The notes below the pieces were generated by a model that worked only from the letters and a program-made list of their open reading frames with translations, made no database searches and was not told the DNA's origin. The translations under genes and the position numbers were made by a program. A stretch of DNA of 64,000 nucleotides from an uncultured Clostridia bacterium (GTDB taxonomy: Bacteria > Bacillota > Clostridia > TANB77 > CAG-508), in NCBI GenBank assembly GCA_934182465.1, contig CAKPRG010000005.1, positions 62,001 through 126,000 on the forward strand, given 5' to 3'. Numbering within the stretch: the first letter of the stretch is position 1; every line of letters begins with the position of its first letter. Positions 46,530 to 55,556 of this stretch are shown here, one piece after another.

Positions 46530-47397
46530 ATCAGTAGTAATTTTAGTTGTTATTTTATTAATTGCAGCAATATTGGGATTTTATAAATTTAATAAAGAAT
46601 ATCAAAAAGAACAAGAAAACATACCAACTTTGTATGCATATGATATAAATGGAAACAAAATAGAATTATTACCAGTAGAATATACATGGGAATATAAAGG
46701 AAATAAAAAAGAATTTAAAATGGCTGATGAAGCTATTGATGAAAATTTTAAAAACATGCAACCTGTATATTTAGATATAAAAAATAATAATTTTGAATAT
46801 GCGCAAACAAAAGAAAAATATAAAATTTCTGCGATTTCTTCAACTACAAAATATGCAGAGGAGTCTATGCCTAGTTCTGGAACTACATATCAATATTCAG
46901 ACACAAAATTTAATATTTTAAATGCTAGTGAACCAACAGTTGGAAAAACTGAATTTTATATTAATTTTGCTAAACAAGGTTCTGTAAGGTATGTTGCTAA
47001 AACTTTTGGAATTGATTTTTCAACTTGCAAAGAGCTTAAAGAATATATGAATACAAGTATAACTGATGAAAATAGAATAAAAGAAATGGTATCAAAAATG
47101 GATTTAAAAGAAATTTTAGATTCAGTCAAAGTTGATGGAAATAATTTAATTTTAGAATATGAATTTTATCCTTATTCAAAAAAAGTAGTAGGATATAATA
47201 ATACTATTTTATTTACTTATATAGATGGATTAGAAAATATAATTTATACAGCAAAAAATAAAAAAGTAAGAGAAAATCAAATTATTGATAATAAATATAC
47301 ACCAAATGATTATGAAAGAGAAAACTTAACAATAAGCAAAAATGACATTGGACTAGACATAAATCAAATAAGAGAATATATAAAAAGAGAGGTGTAG
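46519..47397 (+). CDS. Membrane-anchored protein, cassette gene A' (copy 2)
   Basis: 292 residues, one N-terminal membrane helix (about 4-22), then the outer domain NKEYQKEQENIPTLYAYDINGNKIELLPVEY. Paralogue of 44580-45509; it lacks that protein's first 12 residues. The upstream codons in this frame encode a similar Lys/Arg-rich stretch (KREISKRKYI) but without a start codon. No Shine-Dalgarno sequence is visible, so the start is uncertain. Two bases before B' an AGAGAGGTG site lies inside its end. Confidence 0.7.
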   Translation: MKTKSVVILVVILLIAAILGFYKFNKEYQKEQENIPTLYAYDINGNKIELLPVEYTWEYKGNKKEFKMADEAIDENFKNMQPVYLDIKNNNFEYAQTKEKYKISAISSTTKYAEESMPSSGTTYQYSDTKFNILNASEPTVGKTEFYINFAKQGSVRYVAKTFGIDFSTCKELKEYMNTSITDENRIKEMVSKMDLKEILDSVKVDGNNLILEYEFYPYSKKVVGYNNTILFTYIDGLENIIYTAKNKKVRENQIIDNKYTPNDYERENLTISKNDIGLDINQIREYIKREV

Positions 47398-47400
47398 TAT

Positions 47401-48147
47401 ATGAAAAAAATAATAAAATCAATAATTATAGTTTTAATATTAGCAGTAGTAATATTTTTTATATATAAGTCTTTTATGTTTATATATTTTAATAATATAA
47501 TGTCAAAAGTGTATGAAAATAAAGATAAAAATTATTATGCGACAGTGACACAAATTGATTATTTAAATAATGCAAAAACAGAATTGAAATATTGGAATAA
47601 TGACAAATTTTTAAAAGAAGAAAATAAATATTCTAGTATGAATAATACAGGGGAATATGTAGATGATAGTTCAAACTTAAGATTTGTGAATTATGAACAA
47701 AATTTGGATTTTATTCCACTAAAAACAGAAGATGGAAAAAAAGTTGCAAATATGGTGTATGGAACTTTAATAGGAAGTAAAGGACCCTTTGAAAATTATG
47801 GATATATGCTTGATTATACATCTTTTGAAGAATATGTTAGCAAAGCAAATTTTAAAGATAAAATAAATGCATATATTAATCTTTTTATGTTTGAAATTCC
47901 AACATATATAAAATCAGAAAATTATGAAGGAAAAGATTGTTACCTTTTAATCTGGGGTAAAGATAAGTATGATAGCATAAAAGTTTATATAGAAAAAAGC
48001 ACATATTTACCGATTGCGTATATTGATGGACAAAATTCAAAAACAAATTATGATATAAATTTAAGAACTGTAACAGATGAAGAAATTAATTATCCGGATT
48101 TATCTGAGTATTATACATCTATTGTATATATAGAAAAATATTGGTGA
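47401..48147 (+). CDS. Membrane-anchored protein, cassette gene B' (copy 2)
   Basis: 248 residues, N-terminal membrane helix (about 5-25) and an outer domain like that of 45547-46272. Shared features are listed there. It ends in TGA, showing that TGA is a stop in this genome. It begins three bases after the A' stop, so A'-B' are translated together. Confidence 0.72.
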   Translation: MKKIIKSIIIVLILAVVIFFIYKSFMFIYFNNIMSKVYENKDKNYYATVTQIDYLNNAKTELKYWNNDKFLKEENKYSSMNNTGEYVDDSSNLRFVNYEQNLDFIPLKTEDGKKVANMVYGTLIGSKGPFENYGYMLDYTSFEEYVSKANFKDKINAYINLFMFEIPTYIKSENYEGKDCYLLIWGKDKYDSIKVYIEKSTYLPIAYIDGQNSKTNYDINLRTVTDEEINYPDLSEYYTSIVYIEKYW

Positions 48148-48251
48148 TTTGTAACCCAAAAAATATAAGTATAAAAATTATAAGCATATAAATTGAATAT
48201 CATTTATAAAAATATATAATATTATACCTATAAAAATTTGAATTCAATATA

Positions 48252-48280
48252 TTGTAAAGTTTATTTTTAAATGTTATAAT
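48252..48280 (+). promoter_or_regulatory. Promoter of ssrA
   Basis: TTGTAA (48252-48257), 17 bases and TATAAT (48275-48280), preceded by TG-T (extended -10). Confidence 0.75.
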
Positions 48281-48294
48281 AAATTTTACAATAT

Positions 48295-48649
48295 GGGGGT
48301 GTATTTGGTTTCGACAGTAATGTAGAAGCATAAATAGCGAGTAGTGGGAGCACCTGGCCACTTAAAAAGGTGCGATTAACAATAAACGCTAATAACGAAG
48401 AATTAGCTTACGCTGCCTAGTTGCGGCGTCATCATTTTCTAGAATATCTACGGCTAGAAAAATGGTGTTAAATTAGTAGGAAACAAAGCAAATTGATGCT
48501 CTTACGATTTGTGGGTATTAAATATGAGCTACTTTTACTAAAATATGTTTGTTTATGTTAGTAAAGGGAAAATAAAAAACAAACTGCACTCGGAGAAATT
48601 TATGTGGAAGGATTATTGGACCGGAGTTCGACTCTCCGCACCTCCACCA
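48295..48649 (+). ncRNA. ssrA: Transfer-messenger RNA (tmRNA)
   Basis: 355 bases. The 5' end GGGGGTG pairs with CACCTCC before the terminal ACCA. The 5' tRNA-like part has TTTGGTTTCGACAG and the 3' part has GGAGTTCGACTCTCC. The tag frame at 48388-48420 reads (A)ANNEELAYAA then TAG. It rescues stalled ribosomes with SmpB, which is not in this window. No terminator is seen after it. Confidence 0.96.
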
Positions 48650-48694
48650 ATCAAAATTAAAATTGTATTAATAATATAAGGGAGTTTTTGAAAG

Positions 48695-49516
48695 ATGAAT
48701 GATATAAATAAAGAAAAAGATTTATCACAAGAAAATGAAGAAAAATTAGATTCTAATTTAGCTACAATAAAAAGTTATCTAGAAGCAAATGGATTTGATA
48801 GTAGCTGGGTAGAAAAATCATCTTATATGAGATATAATTTTAGTAGAGGAACTTCACCTTTTGAGTATACAGTTTTTTATTTTGATGAAAAAAGTAATGA
48901 ATTAAAATCTAGAATAAAAGATGTTAGAGGTCCAAGTGATAAAAATTCTGAAAGAAAATTTACTTTTTATGAATATGGTAATGTTGTTGCTATGGAATCT
49001 TTAAATAAAAGAGTTTTAACAGAACAATTTCAAGCTGATCAATATTTTGCTGCTGGAGATTATGATAATGATGAACCAGATAGGTACCAAATTAAAAAAA
49101 ATATATGTTATTTTGATAAAGTTGATGGAAAGCTATTAGTACGCGAAAATAGAAAAAGCCATGAATATTATATGAATGACGAAGGTAAAGACACTGTTTA
49201 TTATGATGCAGAATATGAAGTAAAGGAAGAAGAAATAGCAAAAAGACTAAAAGAGTTTCCAAGAGAATATGCTTTTGTAGGTAATATAATGCAAATAAAA
49301 AGAGATGGCATAGAAAAAGAGAAACTAAAAAAAGATAATGATTCATTAAGAAAAATGTTAGATAGAACTCTTAAATTTGCAGAAAAAATAAAAGATAGTC
49401 GTATAGGATATTTGTTTTTTAGAAAAGATATTAATGAAGTATTAGGTGTCGAAAACAAAAAAGCCAAAAGATTACAAGATGGATATAGTGGACAAGGAGA
49501 AGATAGTAGTCGTTAA
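48695..49516 (+). CDS. Hypothetical charged cytosolic protein
   Basis: 273 residues, no signal peptide or membrane segment. Rich in Asp/Glu/Lys, with a C-terminal coiled coil (about 205-245: EKEKLKKDNDSLRKMLDRTL) and a central beta-rich region of repeated Tyr/Phe. No family is recognised. AAGGGAG precedes the ATG. It starts 45 bases after tmRNA with no intervening terminator, so it may be read from the ssrA promoter. Confidence 0.65.
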   Translation: MNDINKEKDLSQENEEKLDSNLATIKSYLEANGFDSSWVEKSSYMRYNFSRGTSPFEYTVFYFDEKSNELKSRIKDVRGPSDKNSERKFTFYEYGNVVAMESLNKRVLTEQFQADQYFAAGDYDNDEPDRYQIKKNICYFDKVDGKLLVRENRKSHEYYMNDEGKDTVYYDAEYEVKEEEIAKRLKEFPREYAFVGNIMQIKRDGIEKEKLKKDNDSLRKMLDRTLKFAEKIKDSRIGYLFFRKDINEVLGVENKKAKRLQDGYSGQGEDSSR

Positions 49517-49591
49517 TTACTTGCAATAAAGAGGATATGACAATTAAAAACTTTTTAAAATTACTGTAATATAAAAATTAAAAAAATCACT

Positions 49592-49620
49592 TGAAAAATT
49601 TTCAGAAATTTATTATAATA
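49592..49620 (+). promoter_or_regulatory. Promoter of the Mn-riboswitch transcript
   Basis: TTGAAA (49592-49597), 17 bases and TATAAT (49615-49620), directly before the riboswitch. Confidence 0.8.
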
Positions 49621-49627
49621 CAAATAG

Positions 49628-49750
49628 TTTAAGAGGGAGTAACTATAAATTTACTAATCAACAATCTCGATTTTAAATCTGGTTAGTAAGCTCGTAAGAG
49701 AAGTGAGACTTTTAAAGAAATCTAGTATTTCTTTAAAGGTCTTTTTTGTT
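49628..49750 (+). promoter_or_regulatory. yybP-ykoY (manganese) riboswitch with terminator
   Basis: GAGGGAGTAACT and, 65 bases on, GTAAGAGAAGTGAGAC are the two conserved edges of the yybP-ykoY aptamer. P1 pairs TTTAAGAG (about 49628) with CTTTTAAA (about 49709). The same 3' strand is the start of a terminator, TTTAAAGAAAT/ATTTCTTTAAA followed by a T-run at 49741-49746. Mn(II) binding would keep P1 and let transcription proceed. The class usually controls Mn exporters, matching the ATPase downstream. With the second promoter, it fills the gene-free stretch 49517-49926. Confidence 0.85.
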
Positions 49751-49835
49751 TTTTGAAAAAATAATATAAAGTTACTTCCTAGAAAAGACAAAAAATTTAA
49801 TTTTAAAGATATAAAATAAAATTAGTATAAAATAT

Positions 49836-49864
49836 TTGAACTTGTTTGATAAATAAAATATAAT
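49836..49864 (+). promoter_or_regulatory. Possible second promoter between riboswitch and ATPase gene
   Basis: TTGAAC (49836-49841), 17 bases and TATAAT (49859-49864). If active it would give riboswitch-independent basal expression of the ATPase. AT-rich sequence can produce such matches by chance. Confidence 0.4.
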
Positions 49865-49926
49865 AAAAATATAAAAAATTAGAAAGCAAATTCAAATTTT
49901 AATAAATAAATTAGGAGGAAGGAAAA

Positions 49927-52632
49927 ATGAATCAAAACTGGTTTAATTTAAGTATTGATGAAGTCCAAAGAAAACTTGACACTGATGTAGATTCAGGATT
50001 GAAAAAAGAAGAAGTTTCTAAAAGACAATCTCAATATGGATTTAATGAATTAAAAGCTAAAAAGAAAAAAAGCTTAATTCAAAAATTTTTAGAACAATTT
50101 AAAGATTTTATGATTATTGTTTTAATTATTGCAGCTATTGTTTCAGGAATTATTGGTGTTAAAGAGGGAGAAGGAATCACAGACACAATAATAATAATGA
50201 TTGTAGTTGTTGTAAATGCAATAATTGGTGTGGCACAAGAAAATAAAGCTGAAAAATCATTAGAAGCTTTACAAAAAATGAGTAGCCATGTTGCAAAAGT
50301 AGTTAGAAATGGTAAATTGGAAGTTGTACAATCAAGAGAACTTGTGCCAGGTGATGTTGTTGTATTAGAAACAGGAGATTTTATACCAGCTGATTTAAGA
50401 ATAATTGAAGCTGTAAATCTAAAATCACAAGAATCTGCTTTAACAGGTGAATCTGTACCAGTAGATAAAACTTCAGATAAAATTGAAGGAGATATACCAT
50501 TAGGAGACAGAAAAAATATTTTATTTTCTTCTAGTTTAATTACTTATGGTAGAGGAAAAGGTATTGTTGTAGAAACTGGAATGGAAACAGAAGTTGGAAA
50601 GATTGCTGAAATGATAAATGAAACAGAAGATGAAGCAACTCCACTTCAAGTAAAATTAAATAATTTAGGAAAAACACTAGGAATTGTTGCATTAGTAATA
50701 TGTGCAATTATATTTGTAGTAGGAACTATGTATGGAAAAGAACCAATACATATGTTTATGACAGCAGTTTCTTTAGCAGTAGCTGCTATTCCAGAAGGCT
50801 TAGCTGCAATATCAACAATTGTTTTAGCAATTGGTGTGCAAAGAATGGTAAAAAGAAATGCAATTGTAAAAAAATTACCAGCAGTTGAAACATTAGGAAG
50901 TGCAAGTGTAATTTGTTCAGATAAAACAGGTACTTTAACACAAAATAAGATGACAGTTCAAAAAATATTTGCAAATGGAAAATTACAAGGAATAGAAGAA
51001 ATAGGAACATTAAGTGTTGAAGAAGAAACAGTTGTAGAATCTAGTATGCTTTGTAATGATACAAAAATTGCAAGTGATGGAAATTTAACAGGAGATCCTA
51101 CAGAAACAGCATTAGTAGATATGGGATTAAAATTAAATTTTTCAAAAAATATATACAAAGAAAATCCAAGAGTAGCAGAAATCCCATTTGATTCAGATAG
51201 AAAATTAATGACAACTGTTCATAAAATTGGAGATAAATTTGTTGTATATACAAAAGGTGGAGTTGACGAACTTTTAAAATGCTGTGTTGCATATTCTAAA
51301 AATGGTGAAGTTCGTAAAGATTTAGAAAACTATATGCCAGAAATTCAAAAATCAAATAAAGAAATGGCTGAAAATGCACTTAGAGTTTTAGCAATGGCGT
51401 ATAAAGAATTTAATCATCCATTAACAGAAGAAGATATGAAGAATTTAGAATCAGATTTAATTTTTGTCGGAATGGTAGGAATGATTGATCCACCAAGAGA
51501 AGAAGCAAAAGAAGCTGTTAAAAAATGTATATCAGCTGGAATAAAACCAGTTATGATTACAGGTGATCATAAAATAACTGCTATGGCAATTGCTAAAGAA
51601 TTAGGAATTTTAAAAGATGGAGATGAAGCAGTTACAGGAACTGAACTTGAAGAAATGACAGATGATGAATTAGTTTCAAGAGTTAAAAATATTTCTGTAT
51701 ATGCGAGAGTTTCTCCTGAACACAAAGTTCGTATAGTAAAAGCTTGGCAAGCAAATGGTGAAATCGTTGCTATGACAGGTGATGGTGTAAATGATGCGCC
51801 AGCATTGAAAAAAGCAGATATTGGTTGTGCAATGGGTGTTGTAGGAACAGATGTAGCAAAAGAAGCAGCAGATGTTATATTAACAGATGATAACTTTGCA
51901 ACAGTAGTATCTGCTGTTGAAGAAGGTAGAAGAATATATGACAATATATTAAAGGCAATTGCATTTTTACTATCTAGTAATGTTGGAGAAATAGTAGTAT
52001 TATTTATAGCAATATTAATAACACCTTGGCTTGCAAATACATTTGGAATAACACAAGAATATATAAATTATTTAGAACCTTTATTACCAATTCAAATATT
52101 ATGGATTAATTTGGTAACAGATTCATTACCAGCTTTAGCTTTAGCTTATGATCCAGCAGAAAAAGATGTAATGAATAGAAAACCTGCTAAAAATTCTAAA
52201 GGAGTATTTACAAAAGGATTATCATTTAGAGTTATTTATCAAGGAATAATGATAGGATTATTAACATTAATCGCATTTATTTGTGGATTAGCAACAAATT
52301 CACCAGACCAAATGGTGAAAATAGATACAGCTCAAACTATGGCCTTTGCAGTATTAGCATTTTCAGAATTAGTGCATGTATTTAATGTTAGAAATAACAA
52401 AAAATCAATATTCAAGTCAAATCCTTTTAATAATAAATATTTAATATTAGCGACTATAGTTTCAGCAGCTTTAATGTTTATAGTATTATTAGTACCAGCT
52501 TTAAGAAGTATATTTAGTATTGTTTTATTACCAGCAGATAAACTTGCAGAAACAATTGCTTTAATATTTGCACCAATTCTTATTGTAGAAATTATGAAAT
52601 TTTTCAAGATAAATACAAGTAAAGATGAATAA
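49927..52632 (+). CDS. P2-type cation-transporting ATPase (Ca/Mn export candidate)
   Basis: 901 residues. Cation-ATPase N-domain at the start, then membrane helices, the TGES motif (LTGESVP), the PEGL motif in helix 4 (VAAIPEGLAAIS), SDKTGTLT phosphorylation site, GDGVNDAPALKKADIG hinge and six C-terminal helices (the NPFNNKY region and beyond). The family is SERCA/PMR1-like, normally Ca(II) or Mn(II). The upstream Mn riboswitch favours Mn(II) efflux. AGGAGGAAGG precedes the ATG. Confidence 0.93.
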   Translation: MNQNWFNLSIDEVQRKLDTDVDSGLKKEEVSKRQSQYGFNELKAKKKKSLIQKFLEQFKDFMIIVLIIAAIVSGIIGVKEGEGITDTIIIMIVVVVNAIIGVAQENKAEKSLEALQKMSSHVAKVVRNGKLEVVQSRELVPGDVVVLETGDFIPADLRIIEAVNLKSQESALTGESVPVDKTSDKIEGDIPLGDRKNILFSSSLITYGRGKGIVVETGMETEVGKIAEMINETEDEATPLQVKLNNLGKTLGIVALVICAIIFVVGTMYGKEPIHMFMTAVSLAVAAIPEGLAAISTIVLAIGVQRMVKRNAIVKKLPAVETLGSASVICSDKTGTLTQNKMTVQKIFANGKLQGIEEIGTLSVEEETVVESSMLCNDTKIASDGNLTGDPTETALVDMGLKLNFSKNIYKENPRVAEIPFDSDRKLMTTVHKIGDKFVVYTKGGVDELLKCCVAYSKNGEVRKDLENYMPEIQKSNKEMAENALRVLAMAYKEFNHPLTEEDMKNLESDLIFVGMVGMIDPPREEAKEAVKKCISAGIKPVMITGDHKITAMAIAKELGILKDGDEAVTGTELEEMTDDELVSRVKNISVYARVSPEHKVRIVKAWQANGEIVAMTGDGVNDAPALKKADIGCAMGVVGTDVAKEAADVILTDDNFATVVSAVEEGRRIYDNILKAIAFLLSSNVGEIVVLFIAILITPWLANTFGITQEYINYLEPLLPIQILWINLVTDSLPALALAYDPAEKDVMNRKPAKNSKGVFTKGLSFRVIYQGIMIGLLTLIAFICGLATNSPDQMVKIDTAQTMAFAVLAFSELVHVFNVRNNKKSIFKSNPFNNKYLILATIVSAALMFIVLLVPALRSIFSIVLLPADKLAETIALIFAPILIVEIMKFFKINTSKDE

Positions 52633-52656
52633 TCGAACAGCAAACTTTACATAAAA

Positions 52657-52685
52657 TTGACAAAATTAGACTTTTATGTTATTAT
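52657..52685 (+). promoter_or_regulatory. Promoter of the orphan gene at 52735
   Basis: TTGACA (52657-52662), 17 bases and TATTAT (52680-52685). Confidence 0.8.
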
Positions 52686-52734
52686 ATAATACGTAGTAAT
52701 AAACAACATGTTTTTTTGAGGAGGAGTATGAAAC

Positions 52735-53421
52735 ATGACTAAATTTGGTAGAGTTTTTAAATGGCGGAAAATAAGGTTAGAAGAGGAAATTTTTAGCGAA
52801 CAGGGCTTTATTAAAGTTGATCCAACTATTCCTAATTTCTTTGCAAACGTATTTAAGATTGATTTGAATAACGAAATTGCAAAAGAATTTAAGGAAAAAG
52901 CTATTCTGTTAGCTGAAGAACAAGATGTATTAACACCTTTTTGGAGACCTACTTTAAACTGGGAAAGAACCAAGAAAACATTTTTCCCAAATTATGTGGA
53001 GAGGCCTCATTCATATGAATGGTGGATACAGGAAGTTGAGAACTTTAACTGGAATTTCGTACATAAGGTTGATATTGGTTATGAGTTTCAGTATCAGTTG
53101 TTTTGTATCTGGTTAATTAACTATTGGGTTGAAAAAAGACAGCTCGAAGTTAATGACGCGGTAAGATTGCTGTGTGGTGGAGAACCATATGGTGAGAAAA
53201 TTACTGATATAGAAAAAGCAGCGTTGATAATGGAGAAACCAACTGATTCAATTTTGTTGAAGGATAGTGATGGAGAAGGCTTCTATTTCGCTGGAGCTGT
53301 AACTCCAAACTATGAACAAGCAAGGAGTATAACGCTTCAGACAATACAAACGTTGCATGAAACTAAGACAACTGATCAGTGGCAAAACTTAAAACCGTGG
53401 TTAGTGTTTGAGTTCAAGTAA
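52735..53421 (+). CDS. Orphan protein of unknown function, foreign composition
   Basis: 228 residues, no signal peptide, many Trp (about 11) and aromatic residues. Not recognised. The segment NYVERPHSYEWWIQEVENFNWN and the C-terminal WQNLKPWLVFEFK stand out. Base composition and codons (CGG, CTG, CTC, GAG) are richer in G+C than the flanking ATPase and deacetylase genes. Own consensus promoter and a strong terminator make it a one-gene unit. GAGGAGGAG precedes the ATG. Confidence 0.72.
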   Translation: MTKFGRVFKWRKIRLEEEIFSEQGFIKVDPTIPNFFANVFKIDLNNEIAKEFKEKAILLAEEQDVLTPFWRPTLNWERTKKTFFPNYVERPHSYEWWIQEVENFNWNFVHKVDIGYEFQYQLFCIWLINYWVEKRQLEVNDAVRLLCGGEPYGEKITDIEKAALIMEKPTDSILLKDSDGEGFYFAGAVTPNYEQARSITLQTIQTLHETKTTDQWQNLKPWLVFEFK

Positions 53422-53463
53422 TTTTATTTTGACGCAAATTTGTTCTAGCTGTAGAATGAATGG

Positions 53464-53505
53464 ATTGCTGACAAGGTACATTGTGTACTTTGCCAGCAAT
53501 TTTAT
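53464..53505 (+). terminator. Terminator of the orphan gene
   Basis: ATTGCTGACAAGGTACA (53464-53480) and TGTACTTTGCCAGCAAT (53484-53500) form a 17-bp stem with mismatches, followed by TTTTATT. Confidence 0.85.
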
Positions 53506-53507
53506 TA

Positions 53508-53575
53508 TATAATAGAAAGCACTTTTCATTTTTTTTATATAAAAGCTTATGCCCAAAAAACTTTTATATAAATAA
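53508..53575 (+). repeat. Dispersed intergenic repeat, decayed copy D
   Basis: AATAGAAAGCACTTTTC...TATATAAAAGCTTATGCCCAAAAAACTTT aligns with module 2 of copy A but with several changes, including loss of the palindrome's second arm. Confidence 0.45.
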
Positions 53576-53591
53576 AATTAGAATATTAAAC

Positions 53592-53619
53592 TTGCAAAAA
53601 TGCTAAAATATAGTATAAT
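53592..53619 (+). promoter_or_regulatory. Promoter of the polysaccharide deacetylase gene
   Basis: TTGCAA (53592-53597), 16 bases and TATAAT (53614-53619). It lies within the longer open frame from 53600, ruling that start out. Confidence 0.7.
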
Positions 53620-53638
53620 GTCATGGGGAGTGAAAATT

Positions 53639-54742
53639 ATGTTATATAATGTCGATGATGATAAAACAGAAGAAATTGAAAATGAAGATATTAACTTTGA
53701 AGAAACACCGAGAAGTTTAAATAAAAGAAAAATAGTAGGATTAATATCTGCTGTATTGATATGCTTGTTAATTCTATTAGGAAGTTTTTTACTTACATAT
53801 CATGGAATGGGAAAAAAAGAAAATGCTAAAGAAGAAAGTATGGTAAGTAATATTGCTGAGAAAAATAATATAGCTGAAACATTAAACACAAGTAATACAG
53901 AAGCAACTGGTGTGACAGTTAATTTTAATAATGAAAAAAAAGAAAATAGTTCAAACGATAATATGGTTTCAATAACTGATCCTACAGAAAATGAAGATAA
54001 AAAAGCTTTGAAATATACAGGAGAACATTCACAAATACCAGTACATTCAGAAGAAAATATACAAAAAGGCTTTGTTCCCGGAGAAAATCCGAATGCTCAA
54101 GAAGAAATAAAACAAATATATTCTTCAAAAGAAAAACAAGTTTATTTAACTTTTGATGATGGACCATCAAAAGAAATAACGCCTAAAATATTAGATGTTT
54201 TAAAACAAGAAGATGTTTTGGCTACATTTTTTGTTTTGGGAAGTAGAGTAGAACTTAATCCAACAATATTGCAAAGAGAATATAATGAAGGACATTATAT
54301 TGCAAATCATGGATATTCGCATAAATATTCACAAATTTATTCAAGTGTTGAATCTGTATATGATGAATATATGAAATGCCAACAAGCAGTTCAAAATGCT
54401 TTAGGAAATCCTAATTATTATACAAGATTATTTAGATTTCCAGGGGGATCTAGTGGTGGAAAATATAATGATTTGAAAGCAAAAGCAAAACAAGATTTGA
54501 ATTCTAAAGGAATTGTATCAACGAATTGGAATTCCTTAACAGGAGATGCAGAAGGAATTACAGACAAACAAAAATTAATAGATAGAATGATAAAAACAAT
54601 TGGAAATAATCAAAGTGTTATATTGTTAATGCATGATGCAGGAGATAAATCTTATACTTTAGAAGCATTACCAGAGGTTATTAAATATTTTAAAGATAGA
54701 GGATATGTATTTAAGAATTTTTATGAAATTTTTAATCAATAA
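53639..54742 (+). CDS. Membrane-anchored polysaccharide deacetylase
   Basis: 367 residues from the ATG at 53639, eight bases after GGGGAGTG. Acidic cytosolic N-terminus, one membrane helix (about 35-57), a low-complexity Asn/Glu linker and a NodB-type deacetylase domain (about 165-367). Motif 1 is TFDDGPS, motif 2 is HGYSHKY (H-X3-H), motif 3 RFPGGSSGG, and the late motif LMHDAG holds the catalytic His. It should deacetylate peptidoglycan GlcNAc/MurNAc or a wall polysaccharide outside the cell, often conferring lysozyme resistance. Monocistronic. Confidence 0.92.
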   Translation: MLYNVDDDKTEEIENEDINFEETPRSLNKRKIVGLISAVLICLLILLGSFLLTYHGMGKKENAKEESMVSNIAEKNNIAETLNTSNTEATGVTVNFNNEKKENSSNDNMVSITDPTENEDKKALKYTGEHSQIPVHSEENIQKGFVPGENPNAQEEIKQIYSSKEKQVYLTFDDGPSKEITPKILDVLKQEDVLATFFVLGSRVELNPTILQREYNEGHYIANHGYSHKYSQIYSSVESVYDEYMKCQQAVQNALGNPNYYTRLFRFPGGSSGGKYNDLKAKAKQDLNSKGIVSTNWNSLTGDAEGITDKQKLIDRMIKTIGNNQSVILLMHDAGDKSYTLEALPEVIKYFKDRGYVFKNFYEIFNQ

Positions 54743-54777
54743 GCAATGGAAATAGTAATATAATAAAATTAAAATAA

Positions 54778-54822
54778 AAAACAAAACAAGGAAGCTTTTT
54801 AGGGCTTCCTGCTTTGTTTAGG
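54778..54822. terminator. Bidirectional terminator between convergent genes
   Basis: AACAAAACAAGGAAGC pairs with GCTTCCTGCTTTGTTT, with A-runs and T-runs on the two sides. A second hairpin TTTCTCGCT/AGCGAGAAA (54839-54870) probably serves the minus-strand gene. Confidence 0.75.
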
Positions 54823-54899
54823 AATTGATGCTGAAAGGTTTCTCGCTTTTCAGTTGATAGTAGCGAGAAAAAGCATAATTGATTTGAAATAGAATGACT

Positions 54900-55508
54900 T
54901 TAAAAACTATGCTTTAAAGCATGTTGCAATAATTGGTCCAAATCCATTGAATCCATTGATATAAAAGGCTTTGTAGGATCTTCTAAGAAGTCCAAAACAA
55001 TCTTTTTGGGACGTTTTGCAACAACTCTATACTGCTCTGCAATTTTTTTTGATTGTTTCTGTGTGATAAAACAGCGCGGTTGTAGCATACTATCAATAAA
55101 TTTGTAAAAATATAGAGCCTTGATTTTTGATGTTGCCTCTGAGCTTTCGTATGCAGGTAATACCCAGCTGTTACTGGCAAACTCTGCAACAATAAAAACA
55201 TATTTGTATGTTGCTGTTCCACCAAGGATTTTCTTTTTGATAGCATCTTGCAGTAGATCTTTCATTTCTTTTTTGAATGATTTAAAACCAAGATTTTGAA
55301 AAAGGAGATTAATGTAATAATATAATCTTTTTCCTTCTGGTTCCAAATTTCTTTTCACATACTGTAAGCTAAAATCGTTTGCTTTGTTTGATACCGAGAT
55401 GTGATCCGAAATGATAAGCTCCCAGTAGCCATCCTTGTTATGATGTGAATTTAAATACTTTAAAATGTTTCTTTTAGTGCTTTCTAAATCAAATTTCCGA
55501 TTACTCAT
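54900..55508 (-). CDS. Orphan protein of unknown function
   Basis: 202 residues, soluble, Lys-rich. No family recognised. N-terminal MSNRKFDLESTKRNILKYLNSHHNKDGYWELI; a central segment VFIVAEFASNSWVLPAYESS; the C-terminal third is basic then acidic. It is somewhat richer in G+C than its neighbours. GAAAGGAGAT precedes the ATG. It has a strong private promoter and a terminator, like the orphans at 25381, 26348 and 52735. Confidence 0.72.
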   Translation of the reverse strand: MSNRKFDLESTKRNILKYLNSHHNKDGYWELIISDHISVSNKANDFSLQYVKRNLEPEGKRLYYYINLLFQNLGFKSFKKEMKDLLQDAIKKKILGGTATYKYVFIVAEFASNSWVLPAYESSEATSKIKALYFYKFIDSMLQPRCFITQKQSKKIAEQYRVVAKRPKKIVLDFLEDPTKPFISMDSMDLDQLLQHALKHSF

Positions 55509-55556
55509 AGTGAGAATCTCCTTTCATGTAAATAAAATTTTAGGTTACTAAATTTA

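Noticed and set aside
53600..53638. Upstream start for the polysaccharide deacetylase
   Set aside because: It overlaps the promoter -10; the ATG at 53639 follows a good ribosome site.
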